Assembly (NCBI GenBank): GCA_021826485.1
Contig: JAKAZX010000026.1
Span: forward strand, 1-19,024
Length of the DNA: 19,024 nucleotides
Source of the DNA: Pseudomonadota bacterium
GTDB lineage: Bacteria; Pseudomonadota; Alphaproteobacteria; Acetobacterales; Acetobacteraceae
Direction of reading: 5' to 3'
The notes beneath the pieces are model-generated. The model saw only the letters and a program-made list of their open reading frames with translations, did not search any database and was not told the origin of the DNA. This document shows, piece by piece, positions 6,861-14,080 of this stretch. Every line of letters begins with the position of its first letter. The stretch's first letter is position 1. Position numbers and translations under genes: made by a program.

Positions 6861-8684
6861 CTAGCCCGAGGCGCGCGCCTCCACCGGCCCGCCGTCATGC
6901 AGGGCCAGCGCGGTGCCGATCAGCGCCACATGGCTGAAGGCCTGCGGGAAATTGCCGACCTGGCGGCGCCGCTGCGGATCATATTCCTCCGCCAGCAACC
7001 CGACATCGTTGCGCAAAGCGAGCAGCCGCTCGAACAGCGCCTCCGCCTCCTTCCGCCTTCCTTGCAGCGCGTAGTTGTCGGCCAGCCAGAAGCTGCAAGC
7101 CAGGAACGCGCCTTCGCCTTCCGGCAGCCCGTCCGCGCCGCGGCGCGTGTCGTAGCGCAGCACGAAACCGTCGGCCAGCAACTCCCGCTCGATCGCGGCG
7201 ACGGTGCCGAGCACGCGGGGATCGTCGGGCGGCAGGAAATTCACCAGCGGCACCAGCAGCAGGCTCGCATCCAGGTCCTTCGAGCCGAAGAACTGCGTGA
7301 AGCTGTTGCGGTCGGCATCGAAGCCCTCGCGGCAGATGGTGGCGTGCATGGTCGTGCGCAGCTTGCGCCACTGATCCAGCGGTGCCGGCAGGCCGAAATT
7401 CTCGGCGCTGCGGATCGCGCGGTCGAAGGCGACCCAGGCCATGACGCGGGACAGCGTGAACGGCTTGCGGCCGCCGCGCGTCTCCCAGATGCCTTCGTCC
7501 GGTTCCTGCCAGATCTGCTCCAGATGGTCGACCAGGCTGCGCTGCAGGTCCCAGCTTGCCGGCGGCGCAGCAAGGCCGCCCTGGCGCGCGTGGTGCAGCG
7601 CATCCATCACCTCGCCATAGACATCGAGCTGCAACTGCGCATGCGCCGCGTTGCCGACGCGCACCGGGCGCGATCCGCGGTAGCCCGGCAGCCAGTCGGC
7701 CTCCCACTCGCGCAGATGCCGCTCGCCGGCGAGGCCGTACATGATCTGGATCTGGTCGGGCCGCCCCGCCACCGACCGATGCAGCCAGTCCCGCCAGCAC
7801 TGCGCCTCCTCGAAATAGCCGGCATGCATGAAGGCGAGCAGGGTCAGGGTGGCGTCGCGCAGCCAGCAGAAGCGGTAGTCCCAGTTGCGCTGGCCGCCGA
7901 TCTGCTCGGGCAGGCTGGTGGTGGGGGCGGCCACGATGCCGCCGGTGGGGTGGTAGGTCAGCGCCTTCAGGGTCACCAGGCTGCGATGGACCGCCGCCTG
8001 ATAGCGGCCGCGATAGGTGCCCTTCCGGCTCCAGCGGGTCCAGAACCGCAGCGTCTCCGCCAGCGCGGCGCGCGCATCGATCGGCTTGGGCGGCCGCAGA
8101 TGGCTGGGGCCGTGGGTCAGCACGAACGGGATGGTCTGGCCCTCATGCACCGTGAAGCGGGCGGTGGTGGTGAAGTCCTCCCCGGTCAGCGGCACGGTGG
8201 TGCGCAGCGCGGCGAGGTCCGGGCCGGCGATTGCCAGCAGCCCGCTGCCGTCAGGCAGGCGCGTCACCCAGGGCACGGTCGCGCCGAAATCGAACCGCAG
8301 CGCCAGCGCCATGCGCATGTCCACGCGCCCGCGCCGCCCCTCGACCAGCCGCACGACGGAGGAGGCATGGTTGCCGACCGGCATGAAGTCGGTCATCGCC
8401 ACCTCGCCGTCGGCGGTGGTGAACACCGTCTCCAGCACCACCGATCCGTCGAGGTAGCGGCGCTGCACCCGTGCCGCACCGTCCTCGGGCGCGATCCGCC
8501 AGGCGCCATGCTGCGGTGTGCCGAGCAGGGCGGCGAAGCAGGCCGGCCCGTCGAAGCGCGGCCAGCACAGCCAGTCGATCGAGCCGGCCCGGCTGACCAG
8601 CGCCGCCGTCACGCAGTCGCCGATCAGCGCATAGTCCTCGATATCGGCGGGACCGGTGCCGAGAAACGCCGTTTCGTCCGCCAT
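6861..8684 (-). CDS. Glycoside hydrolase family 15 protein (glucoamylase/trehalase-like)
   Basis: 607 residues, the normal length of bacterial GH15 enzymes. An N-terminal beta-sandwich region (about 1-220) contains IEDYALIGDCVTAALVSRAGSIDWLCWPRFD, a family hallmark. The (alpha/alpha)6-barrel follows: GGQRNWDYRFCWLRDATLT at 263-281, WLPGYRGSRPVRVGNAA at about 331-347, and GIWETRGG with E401 as probable general acid. EGEGAFLACSFWLADNYA at 522-539 has E524 as probable general base, and GNFPQAFSHVALI lies near the C-terminus. No export signal is seen, so it is probably cytoplasmic. Family role: inverting hydrolysis of alpha-glucosidic bonds, including glucoamylases and cytoplasmic trehalases; the substrate cannot be read from sequence. 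The ATG at 8684 lies 3 bases after the stop of the small secreted protein gene, with an AGGT nearby, so the two are co-transcribed. This need not mean a shared function. Confidence 0.93.
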   Translation of the reverse strand: MADETAFLGTGPADIEDYALIGDCVTAALVSRAGSIDWLCWPRFDGPACFAALLGTPQHGAWRIAPEDGAARVQRRYLDGSVVLETVFTTADGEVAMTDFMPVGNHASSVVRLVEGRRGRVDMRMALALRFDFGATVPWVTRLPDGSGLLAIAGPDLAALRTTVPLTGEDFTTTARFTVHEGQTIPFVLTHGPSHLRPPKPIDARAALAETLRFWTRWSRKGTYRGRYQAAVHRSLVTLKALTYHPTGGIVAAPTTSLPEQIGGQRNWDYRFCWLRDATLTLLAFMHAGYFEEAQCWRDWLHRSVAGRPDQIQIMYGLAGERHLREWEADWLPGYRGSRPVRVGNAAHAQLQLDVYGEVMDALHHARQGGLAAPPASWDLQRSLVDHLEQIWQEPDEGIWETRGGRKPFTLSRVMAWVAFDRAIRSAENFGLPAPLDQWRKLRTTMHATICREGFDADRNSFTQFFGSKDLDASLLLVPLVNFLPPDDPRVLGTVAAIERELLADGFVLRYDTRRGADGLPEGEGAFLACSFWLADNYALQGRRKEAEALFERLLALRNDVGLLAEEYDPQRRRQVGNFPQAFSHVALIGTALALHDGGPVEARASG

Positions 8685-8687
8685 GCG

Positions 8688-9068
8688 TCAGCCGACCTGC
8701 CCGCCGATCCGGCCGGTATTGGTCGGACAGGAGCAGGGCGCGCCCGGCGCGGCCGGACGGTCGAGCGGGCAGACATAGGCGCCGGCATGGCAGGCCGGCC
8801 CGGCCATCCCCTCCCCCTGCTGCGGCTGCGCCGGCGGCTGGCCGGGCGGCGGGTAGTAGCCGGGCGGCGGCCCGTAGGCGGCCGGCGGCGGGGCATAGAC
8901 CATCGGCGGCGGCGCATACACCACCGGCGGCGGCGCGTAATAGAACGGTGCCACCGCGGGGAAGCCGAAGAACAATCCGCCGCGCCACCACGCTTCGGCC
9001 GGCCCGGGGCGGAGCGCGAGCGTGGCGAGGGCGAGCAGCGGGAGGGAGAGCCAGGGGTTCAGGCGCAT
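8688..9068 (-). CDS. Small secreted Pro/Tyr-rich protein with four C-terminal cysteines, function unknown
   Basis: 126 residues from the ATG at 9068. I do not recognise a named family. Visible parts: a signal peptide at 1-26 (MRLNPWLSLPLLALATLALR then PGPAEA), a WWRGGLFFGFP stretch, and a low-complexity Tyr/Ala/Pro tract at about 43-80 with repeated YAPPP and YGPPP units. A C-terminal segment has C93, C100, C112 and C114 (ACHAGAYVCPLD then GAPCSCPTNTGR). The cysteines could make two disulfides after export, so a periplasmic, cell-surface or envelope location is likely. An in-frame GTG at 9101 would add 11 residues before the signal peptide and has no suitable ribosome site, so the ATG is preferred. 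It is the first gene of a pair with GH15 and is divergent from the helicase gene. Confidence 0.75.
   Translation of the reverse strand: MRLNPWLSLPLLALATLALRPGPAEAWWRGGLFFGFPAVAPFYYAPPPVVYAPPPMVYAPPPAAYGPPPGYYPPPGQPPAQPQQGEGMAGPACHAGAYVCPLDRPAAPGAPCSCPTNTGRIGGQVG
8847..8942 (-). repeat. Low-complexity YAPPP/YGPPP-coding repeat
   Basis: Residues 43-74 of the small secreted protein are imperfect five-to-seven-residue units built on YAPPP (YAPPPVV, YAPPPMV, YAPPPAA, YGPPPG). At DNA level this gives a run of GGCGG-rich units. Such tracts vary in length by slippage. Confidence 0.7.
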
Positions 9069-9189
9069 GGCGGCAGCATCCCATGCAGGTTGTGCGGACA
9101 CGCCTCATAAGATAGTGTAGCGGCGCTGGGAACGCACCAGCCGGGTGACGGCGCCAGCCGAACTTGACTTCCCGGCAGCGTTTCAAGAT

Positions 9190-10806
9190 ATGAGCGTCGC
9201 GGTGCGCCGGGTTCGGCGCTTTTTGCCGTGGCGCCGCAATGGAAGCACAGCCGATTTGACCGATACCATCCCGTTGCAAGACCCGGAAGCCGCCCCGGCG
9301 GACCCTCCGGCGCAAGACGCCCCTGCCGCGCCGCCCGCGCCGGACGGGTTCGCCAGTCTCGGACTGTCGGACCCCATCCTGCGCGCGATCGCCGAGATGG
9401 GATACCGGGACCCGACGCCGATCCAGGCGCAGGCGATCCCGGTGGTGCTGATGGGCCGCGACGTGCTCGGGGTGGCCCAGACCGGCACCGGCAAGACCGC
9501 CGGGTTCACCCTGCCGATGCTGGACATCCTGTCCGGCTCGCGCGCCCGCGCCCGCATGCCGCGCAGCCTGATCCTGGAGCCGACGCGCGAACTCGCCCTG
9601 CAGGTCGCGGAGAACTTCGTCAAATACGGCAAGTACCTGCGGCTCACGCACGCGCTGATCATCGGCGGCGAGAGCATGTCCGACCAGAAGGACGTGCTGA
9701 CCCGCGGCGTGGACGTGCTGATCGCGACACCCGGCCGCCTGCTCGACATGTTCGAGCGCGGCGCGATCCTGCTGTCCGACGCGAAACTGCTGGTGATCGA
9801 CGAGGCGGACCGGATGCTGGACATGGGGTTCATCCCCGATGTCGAGCGTATCGTCGGCCTGCTGCCGGCGAACCGGCAGACGCTGTTCTTCTCCGCCACG
9901 ATGGCGCCGGAGATCCGCCGCCTGGGCGACGCCTTCCTCAGCAATCCGCGGGAAATCTCGGTCACGCGTCCGGCGAGCGTCGCCACCACGATCATCCAGA
10001 AGATCACGCTGGTCGCCGAGCACGACAAGCGGGAGGCGCTGCGCCGGCTGGTGCGCAGCGAGGACGTGCAGAACGCGCTGATCTTCTGCAACCGCAAGCG
10101 CGATGTCGATGTGCTCTACAAGTCACTGACACGGCACGGCTTCTCGGTCGGCGCGCTGCATGGCGACATGGCACAACCGGTGCGCTTCGCGACGCTGGAG
10201 CGGTTCAAGGCCGGCGAGATCCGCCTGCTGTGCTGCAGCGACGTAGCGGCGCGCGGGCTGGATATCGGCGGCCTGTCGCATGTCTTCAATTTCGACGTGC
10301 CGATCCATGCCGAGGACTACGTTCATCGCACCGGCCGCACCGGCCGCGCCGGGCGGGAGGGTCGGGCCTTCACGCTCGCCACGCCGGAGGATCGTCAGCC
10401 GGTGGAAGCGATCGAAAAGCTGATCGGCGGCGCGATCGAGCGGATGCAGATCGAGGGTCTCGACCCGGTCGAATGGTCGGAGGACACCGGGCGCCGCGGC
10501 CGCGGCCGCGGACGGGCCAAGCCGGCCGCCGCCAAAGCGAAGCCGGAAGCCGCGAAGAAGCCGGAAGCCGCGAAACCGAAGAGCCAGCCGGCCGATCCGG
10601 CCCCCGCCGCGCCCCGCGCGGCCAGGAAGCCGGCCAGCCAGGAACCGCCCCGCGCTGCACCCGCGCGCCGCGATCCGCGCCGGCAGGACGACGACCGGGG
10701 CGACAACGTCGTCGGCTTTGGCGCCGACATCCCGGCCTTCATGCTGATTTCCGCGCGTCCGCGCCGCGGCTCCGCAACCCCCGAACCTGTCGAGGTCGAG
10801 GCATGA
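9190..10806 (+). CDS. DEAD-box ATP-dependent RNA helicase, RhlE-like
   Basis: 538 residues from ATG 9190; an in-frame GTG at 9145 would add 15 residues, and neither start has a clear ribosome site. Helicase motifs, numbered from the GTG: Q motif FASLGLSDPILRAIAEMGYR with PTPIQ at 69-94, I AQTGTGKT at 111-118, Ia PTREL at 146-150, GG at 174-175, Ib TPGR at 195-198, II DEAD at 219-222, and III SAT at 250-252. Later come ALIFCNRKRDVDVL (IV), ARGLDI (V) and HRTGRTGRAGR (VI). A basic, Ala/Pro/Lys-rich tail of about 110 residues follows, with RGRGRGR, likely an RNA-binding disordered region. About 50 residues rich in Pro, Asp and Ala precede the Q motif, longer than in typical RhlE. Family role: ATP-driven unwinding of RNA, in ribosome assembly or mRNA decay. 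Its TGA overlaps the ATG of the next gene. Confidence 0.93.
   Translation: MSVAVRRVRRFLPWRRNGSTADLTDTIPLQDPEAAPADPPAQDAPAAPPAPDGFASLGLSDPILRAIAEMGYRDPTPIQAQAIPVVLMGRDVLGVAQTGTGKTAGFTLPMLDILSGSRARARMPRSLILEPTRELALQVAENFVKYGKYLRLTHALIIGGESMSDQKDVLTRGVDVLIATPGRLLDMFERGAILLSDAKLLVIDEADRMLDMGFIPDVERIVGLLPANRQTLFFSATMAPEIRRLGDAFLSNPREISVTRPASVATTIIQKITLVAEHDKREALRRLVRSEDVQNALIFCNRKRDVDVLYKSLTRHGFSVGALHGDMAQPVRFATLERFKAGEIRLLCCSDVAARGLDIGGLSHVFNFDVPIHAEDYVHRTGRTGRAGREGRAFTLATPEDRQPVEAIEKLIGGAIERMQIEGLDPVEWSEDTGRRGRGRGRAKPAAAKAKPEAAKKPEAAKPKSQPADPAPAAPRAARKPASQEPPRAAPARRDPRRQDDDRGDNVVGFGADIPAFMLISARPRRGSATPEPVEVEA
10539..10574 (+). repeat. Perfect 18-bp tandem duplication in the helicase tail
   Basis: The 18-mer GAAGCCGGAAGCCGCGAA occurs twice back to back (10539-10556 and 10557-10574). 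It encodes repeated Lys-Pro-Glu-Ala-Ala-Lys units in the disordered C-terminal tail and keeps the frame. It is a recent-looking slippage product. Confidence 0.8.
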
Positions 10807-12008
10807 ACGATGCCGTCAACGCCGACAAGCGCCGCCTTGCGTCCTTCGACTGGCAGGACGCACTGCTGTTCGACGGGCAGTTGACGGAGGAGGAGCGTGC
10901 GATCCGCGACGCGGCGCACGCCTACTGCCAGGAGAAGCTGCTGCCGCGCGTGCTGCTCGCGCACCGGCACGAGCGCTTCGACCGGGAGATCATGAACGAA
11001 CTCGGCGCCCTCGGCTTCCTCGGCGCGACGCTCGACAGCCACGGCTGCGCCGGCGTGAACTATGTCAGCTACGGGCTGGTCGCGCGGGAGATCGAGCGGG
11101 TCGATTCCGGATATCGCAGCGCGTTCTCGGTGCAGTCCTCCCTGGTGATGTATCCGATCTGGGCGTTCGGCTCGGATGCGCAGAAGGACCGCTATCTGCC
11201 GCGGCTGCGCACCGGCGAATGGGTCGGCTGCTTCGGGCTGACGGAGCCCGATGCCGGCTCCGATCCCGCTTCCATGCGCACCCGCGCGCGCAGCGTCGAT
11301 GGCGGCTTCGTACTCAACGGCTCGAAGACCTGGATCAGCAATTCGCCGATCGCCGACGTGTTCGTCGTGTGGGCGAAGGACGATGCCGGCGACATCCGGG
11401 GCTTCGTGCTGGAAGCCGGCATGAAGGGCCTCAGTGCGCCGAAGATCGAGGGCAAGTTCAGCCTGCGCGCCAGCATCACCGGCATGGTGATGATGCAGGA
11501 CGTGTTCGTGCCGCGGGACAACATGCTGCCGGGGGTGAAGGGGCTGCGCGGCCCGTTCTCCTGCCTCAACAACGCGCGCTACGGCATCGCCTGGGGTGCG
11601 CTGGGGGCGGCCGAATTCTGCTGGCACGCGGCGCGCGACTACACCATGCAGCGGATGATGTTCGGCCGGCCGCTGGCAGCCACGCAGCTCATCCAGAAGA
11701 AGCTCGCCGACATGCAGACGGAGATCACGCTCGGCCTGCAATCGGTGCTGCGGCTCGGCCGGCTGCTCGACGAGCACCGGGCGGCGCCGGAGATGATCAG
11801 CCTGTGCAAGCGCAATTCCTGCGGCAAGGCGCTGGAGATCGCCCGCACCGCCCGCGACATGCACGGCGGCAACGGCATCGCCGACGAATACCACGTCATC
11901 CGGCACGTGCTGAACCTGGAGGCGGTGAACACCTACGAGGGCACGCACGACGTGCATGCGCTGATCCTCGGCCGCGCCCAGACCGGGCTTTCCGCCTTCG
12001 GGGGCTGA
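10803..12008 (+). CDS. gcdH: Glutaryl-CoA dehydrogenase (acyl-CoA dehydrogenase family)
   Basis: 401 residues, close to the family's usual length. It matches the human GCDH pattern closely: R105 in VDSGYRSAFSVQSSLVMYPI (the substrate-carboxylate arginine), CFGLTEPDAGSDP and KTWISNSPIAD for FAD/substrate contacts. GKFSLRAS, CLNNARYGIAWGALGAAEFC and ARDMHGGNGIADEYHVIRH follow, then catalytic base E379 in AVNTYEGTHDVHALILGRA. Family role: oxidative decarboxylation of glutaryl-CoA to crotonyl-CoA with electrons passed to ETF, in the lysine/tryptophan/glutarate route, in the cytoplasm. The ATG overlaps the helicase TGA as ATGA, with GAGG just upstream, so translation is coupled to the helicase. 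No other pathway gene is in the window. It is unlikely to be a general acyl-CoA dehydrogenase given the arginine and the motif match. Confidence 0.95.
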   Translation: MNDAVNADKRRLASFDWQDALLFDGQLTEEERAIRDAAHAYCQEKLLPRVLLAHRHERFDREIMNELGALGFLGATLDSHGCAGVNYVSYGLVAREIERVDSGYRSAFSVQSSLVMYPIWAFGSDAQKDRYLPRLRTGEWVGCFGLTEPDAGSDPASMRTRARSVDGGFVLNGSKTWISNSPIADVFVVWAKDDAGDIRGFVLEAGMKGLSAPKIEGKFSLRASITGMVMMQDVFVPRDNMLPGVKGLRGPFSCLNNARYGIAWGALGAAEFCWHAARDYTMQRMMFGRPLAATQLIQKKLADMQTEITLGLQSVLRLGRLLDEHRAAPEMISLCKRNSCGKALEIARTARDMHGGNGIADEYHVIRHVLNLEAVNTYEGTHDVHALILGRAQTGLSAFGG

Positions 12009-12027
12009 GCGCGGCGGCGCGGATCAG
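12005..12027. terminator. Possible GC-rich hairpin between convergent genes
   Basis: CTGA at 12005-12008 pairs with TCAG at 12024-12027, and GCGC at 12009-12012 pairs with GCGC at 12017-12020, leaving a 4-base loop and a 3-base bulge. It spans the stop codons of gcdH (plus) and the DUF2892 gene (minus), only 15 bases apart. There is no T tract on either side, so a true intrinsic terminator is doubtful. Confidence 0.25.
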
Positions 12028-12227
12028 GGGAAGGCGCAGCCCGGGCGCAGGCCCAGCCACCGGAAGATCATCGCGGCGGGACAGACCCCGGTGATGCCCG
12101 CCTGGAGCATGTTCAGGCCCGCGAAGGCGACCAGCAGCAGCCACCACGGGCTGACCAGCCAGCCGAGCGCGAGCCCGGCAAGCACGACCAGGCCGGCGAA
12201 GCTCAGAACGGCACGATCGATCGACAT
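12024..12227 (-). CDS. Small DUF2892 (YgaP membrane-domain-like) inner-membrane protein
   Basis: 67 residues from the ATG at 12227, with AAGAGGAG ending 6 bases upstream, a near-perfect ribosome site. It has an MSIDRAVLSFAGL start, two predicted membrane helices (about 7-25 and 27-43) and a GITGVCPAAMIFRWLGLRPG ending. The DR start, the TG..G.CP motif and the small two-helix layout fit the DUF2892 family, which forms the membrane part of the rhodanese YgaP of E. coli. Family knowledge: DUF2892 proteins often occur with rhodaneses and sulfide enzymes; their biochemical role is not settled. Here it is the last gene of the sqr-trxC arm, 16 bases after trxC. C49 in the CP motif is a candidate sulfur-carrying residue (inference). 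A longer frame upstream is only a shadow of trxC. Confidence 0.82.
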   Translation of the reverse strand: MSIDRAVLSFAGLVVLAGLALGWLVSPWWLLLVAFAGLNMLQAGITGVCPAAMIFRWLGLRPGCAFP

Positions 12228-12243
12228 AACAATCTCCTCTTGG

Positions 12244-12699
12244 TTACGCAGCACGGCCGGCGGCCGGCAGGTGGCGGCGCGCCCAGGACACGATGGCATT
12301 GGTGTCCATCGCCCCGGCGGTCTGCCCGACGACATGCCCGTCGCGCAGCAGGAACAGCGCAGGAATCCCCCGCACCCCGAGGCGCTGCACGATCTCGGGG
12401 GCGGTGTCGGCATTCAGCTTCAGCAGCCGCATGTCCGGCTCCAGCAGCGCGGCGGCGCGGGCGAAGGCGGGCGCCATCATCCGGCACGGCCCGCACCATG
12501 GCGCCCACACATCGAGCAGCAGCGGCATGCCGTCGCCCTTCATGTGCCGCTCGAACCCGGCCGCATCCACCTCGACCGGCTGGCCGGTGAACAGCGCATC
12601 ATGGCAGGCGCCACAGCGCGCGGCCTGGGCGGGGCGGTTCGCCGGCAGCCGGTTCAGGGTGCCGCAATGCGGGCAGACGATCCGTGCATCGTTGTTCAT
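12244..12699 (-). CDS. trxC: Thioredoxin with N-terminal zinc ribbon (TrxC/thioredoxin 2 type)
   Basis: 151 residues, similar in size to E. coli TrxC (about 139). The N-terminus has two CxxC pairs, C9/C12 (CPHC) and C29/C32 (CGAC), the zinc ribbon of thioredoxin 2. A thioredoxin fold follows with active site WCGPC at 68-72 and the cis-proline at P113 in RGIPALFLL. AAGGAG stands 6 bases before the ATG and overlaps the sqr stop, so the two are coupled; sqr ends 11 bases upstream. The same frame stays open far upstream on the minus strand, but that part is antisense to sqr and is not real. Family role: cytoplasmic dithiol reductase, including reduction of disulfides and persulfides. In this operon it probably releases or recycles sulfane sulfur made by SQR (inference). 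Confidence 0.92.
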   Translation of the reverse strand: MNNDARIVCPHCGTLNRLPANRPAQAARCGACHDALFTGQPVEVDAAGFERHMKGDGMPLLLDVWAPWCGPCRMMAPAFARAAALLEPDMRLLKLNADTAPEIVQRLGVRGIPALFLLRDGHVVGQTAGAMDTNAIVSWARRHLPAAGRAA

Positions 12700-12710
12700 G
12701 GCCTGCTCCT

Positions 12711-14000
12711 TCAGGACGGGTCGGTGACCGGCGCCTTCAGCTTGGCGATGTTGAGCTGCTTGAGCAGGAAGCGCTCGTAGAACGGCTCGCTCTCGCCGGT
12801 GCGCATCTTGCGCAGGAAGTATTTCTCGAACCCCACCTTCGCCAGATGCACCCAGGTGCCCTTGGCGGCCCAACTGACGTTGCGCGGCGGGATCTGCGGC
12901 TGGGCGACGAAGGCGACGCCGCCATCGCCGAAATCGGCGAGGCAGATGGCGTTCCAGGTGGCCTGCGTGCGCACCGGCTCGCCGCGCAGCAGGGCGCCGA
13001 TGTTGCGCACCGTCGCGGTCGCCATCGACTCGATCATGAACCCGGTCTTCGGCACACCGACCGGCACCGGCGTCGGCCCGGTCGGCGGGATGGCGACGCA
13101 GACGCCGACGGCAAACACGTTCTGGTACGCCGGGTTGCGCTGGTGCTTGTCCACCAGCACGAAGCCGCGCGGATTGGTCAGCTTCTCGATGCCGCGCACC
13201 GCGGGCACGCCGCGGAAGGCGGGCAGCAGCATGGAATAGCCGAACGGCAGATCGTGCTGCCGGCGCACCGCCCCGGATTCGTCGAGCTCCTCGACATGCA
13301 TCTGCCCCGCCTCGACCTTGCCGATGCGGGCATTGGTGATCCACTTGATGTGCCGACTGCGGAATTCGCTTTCCATCAGCCCCTTGGTGTCGCCGACACC
13401 GTCCAGGCCCAGATGGCCGATATACGGCTCGGCGGTCACGAAGGTGATCGGCACCTGGTCGCGAATCCGCCGCTTGCGCAGCTCGGTGTCCAGGATATAG
13501 GCGAACTCGTAGGCCGGCCCGAAGCAGGACGCGCCCTGCACCGCGCCGATCACCACCGGGCCGGGCGACTTGCAGAACGCCTCGAAGGCGCTATGCGCAC
13601 GCTCGGCATGATCGACATGGCAGATCGACTGGGTGAAGGCGTCGGGGCCGAGGCCGGGGATCTCGTCGAACGCCAGGTCGGGGCCGGTCGCGATCACCAG
13701 ATAGTCGTAGGCAACGGAGGTGCCGTCCTCCATCTCGACGCGGCTCTCCTCAGGCACGACGCGCCTGGCCCCCTGCGGCAGCAGCCTGATCTGCTTGCGC
13801 TGCATGGTGCTGGACAGGTCGATCTCGATATCGGCGCGCTTGCGCCAGCCGACCGCGACCCACGGGTTGGACGGGACGAAATGGTAGCGGCTGCCCTGCC
13901 CGATCACGGTCAGCCGGTCCTCCCGGCGCAGCACGGATGTCAGCTCGTAGGCCAGGATCGTCCCTCCCAGCCCGGCCCCCAGTACAACGACCTCAGCCAT
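12711..14000 (-). CDS. sqr: Sulfide:quinone oxidoreductase
   Basis: 429 residues from the ATG at 14000, with GGGAGGA 6 bases upstream. It starts MAEVVVLGAGLGG, the FAD-binding GxGxxG loop at residues 8-13, and has YDYLVIATGPDL at 98-109. Three cysteines sit at C127 (SICHVDH), C159 (GASCFGPAYE) and C353 (NAICLADFG), the numbering I recall for the three essential cysteines of Rhodobacter capsulatus SQR. A fourth cysteine is C301 (VGVCVAIPP). The C-terminal 60 residues (WAAKGTWVHLAKVGFEKYF) supply the amphipathic membrane-binding part. Family role: oxidises H2S to sulfane sulfur or polysulfide and passes electrons to quinone, at the cytoplasmic-membrane surface. First gene of the leftward arm of the divergent locus, followed by trxC. 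The frame extends upstream on this strand to 15647, but that is antisense to four genes. Confidence 0.93.
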   Translation of the reverse strand: MAEVVVLGAGLGGTILAYELTSVLRREDRLTVIGQGSRYHFVPSNPWVAVGWRKRADIEIDLSSTMQRKQIRLLPQGARRVVPEESRVEMEDGTSVAYDYLVIATGPDLAFDEIPGLGPDAFTQSICHVDHAERAHSAFEAFCKSPGPVVIGAVQGASCFGPAYEFAYILDTELRKRRIRDQVPITFVTAEPYIGHLGLDGVGDTKGLMESEFRSRHIKWITNARIGKVEAGQMHVEELDESGAVRRQHDLPFGYSMLLPAFRGVPAVRGIEKLTNPRGFVLVDKHQRNPAYQNVFAVGVCVAIPPTGPTPVPVGVPKTGFMIESMATATVRNIGALLRGEPVRTQATWNAICLADFGDGGVAFVAQPQIPPRNVSWAAKGTWVHLAKVGFEKYFLRKMRTGESEPFYERFLLKQLNIAKLKAPVTDPS

Positions 14001-14042
14001 AACCGATCCTCCCGGCCGGGGGCGCCGCGCCCCATCGACCTG

Positions 14043-14071
14043 TTGACAATATATGCGAGACTTCGTAGATA
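14043..14071 (+). promoter_or_regulatory. Candidate sigma-70-type promoter for the sqrR arm, leaderless
   Basis: TTGACA at 14043-14048 is a perfect -35 box. At 17-bp spacing the -10 would be TAGATA (14066-14071), a weak match. Transcription would begin about 7 bases on, at or next to the ATG at 14079. No Shine-Dalgarno sequence precedes that ATG, so a leaderless mRNA is likely. Inferred from sequence only. Confidence 0.5.
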
Positions 14072-14076
14072 CGCAA
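14048..14076 (-). promoter_or_regulatory. sqr: Candidate sigma-70-type promoter for the sqr arm
   Basis: On the minus strand TTGCGT (14076-14071) and TATATT (14053-14048) are separated by exactly 17 bases. The start would fall near 14041, leaving an untranslated leader of about 41 bases that carries the GGGAGGA ribosome site for sqr. It is interleaved with the opposite promoter: each one's -35 box abuts or overlaps the other's -10. Confidence 0.6.
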
Positions 14077-14080
14077 CTAT
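14049..14080. promoter_or_regulatory. Candidate SqrR/BigR-type operator, imperfect dyad
   Basis: Around a centre between 14064 and 14065, 10 of 16 base pairs are symmetric: ATA at 14049-14051 with TAT at 14078-14080, TGCG at 14054-14057 with CGCA at 14072-14075, CT at 14061-14062 with AG at 14067-14068, and C/G at the centre. The dyad lies within both promoters, so a dimer bound here would shut both arms. Binding by the adjacent regulator is inference. Confidence 0.42.

Noticed and set aside
9089..9116. Possible promoter (TTGTGC then TAAGAT) before the helicase gene
   Set aside because: Spacing is about 12 bases, too short for sigma-70; the other -10 choices are poor.
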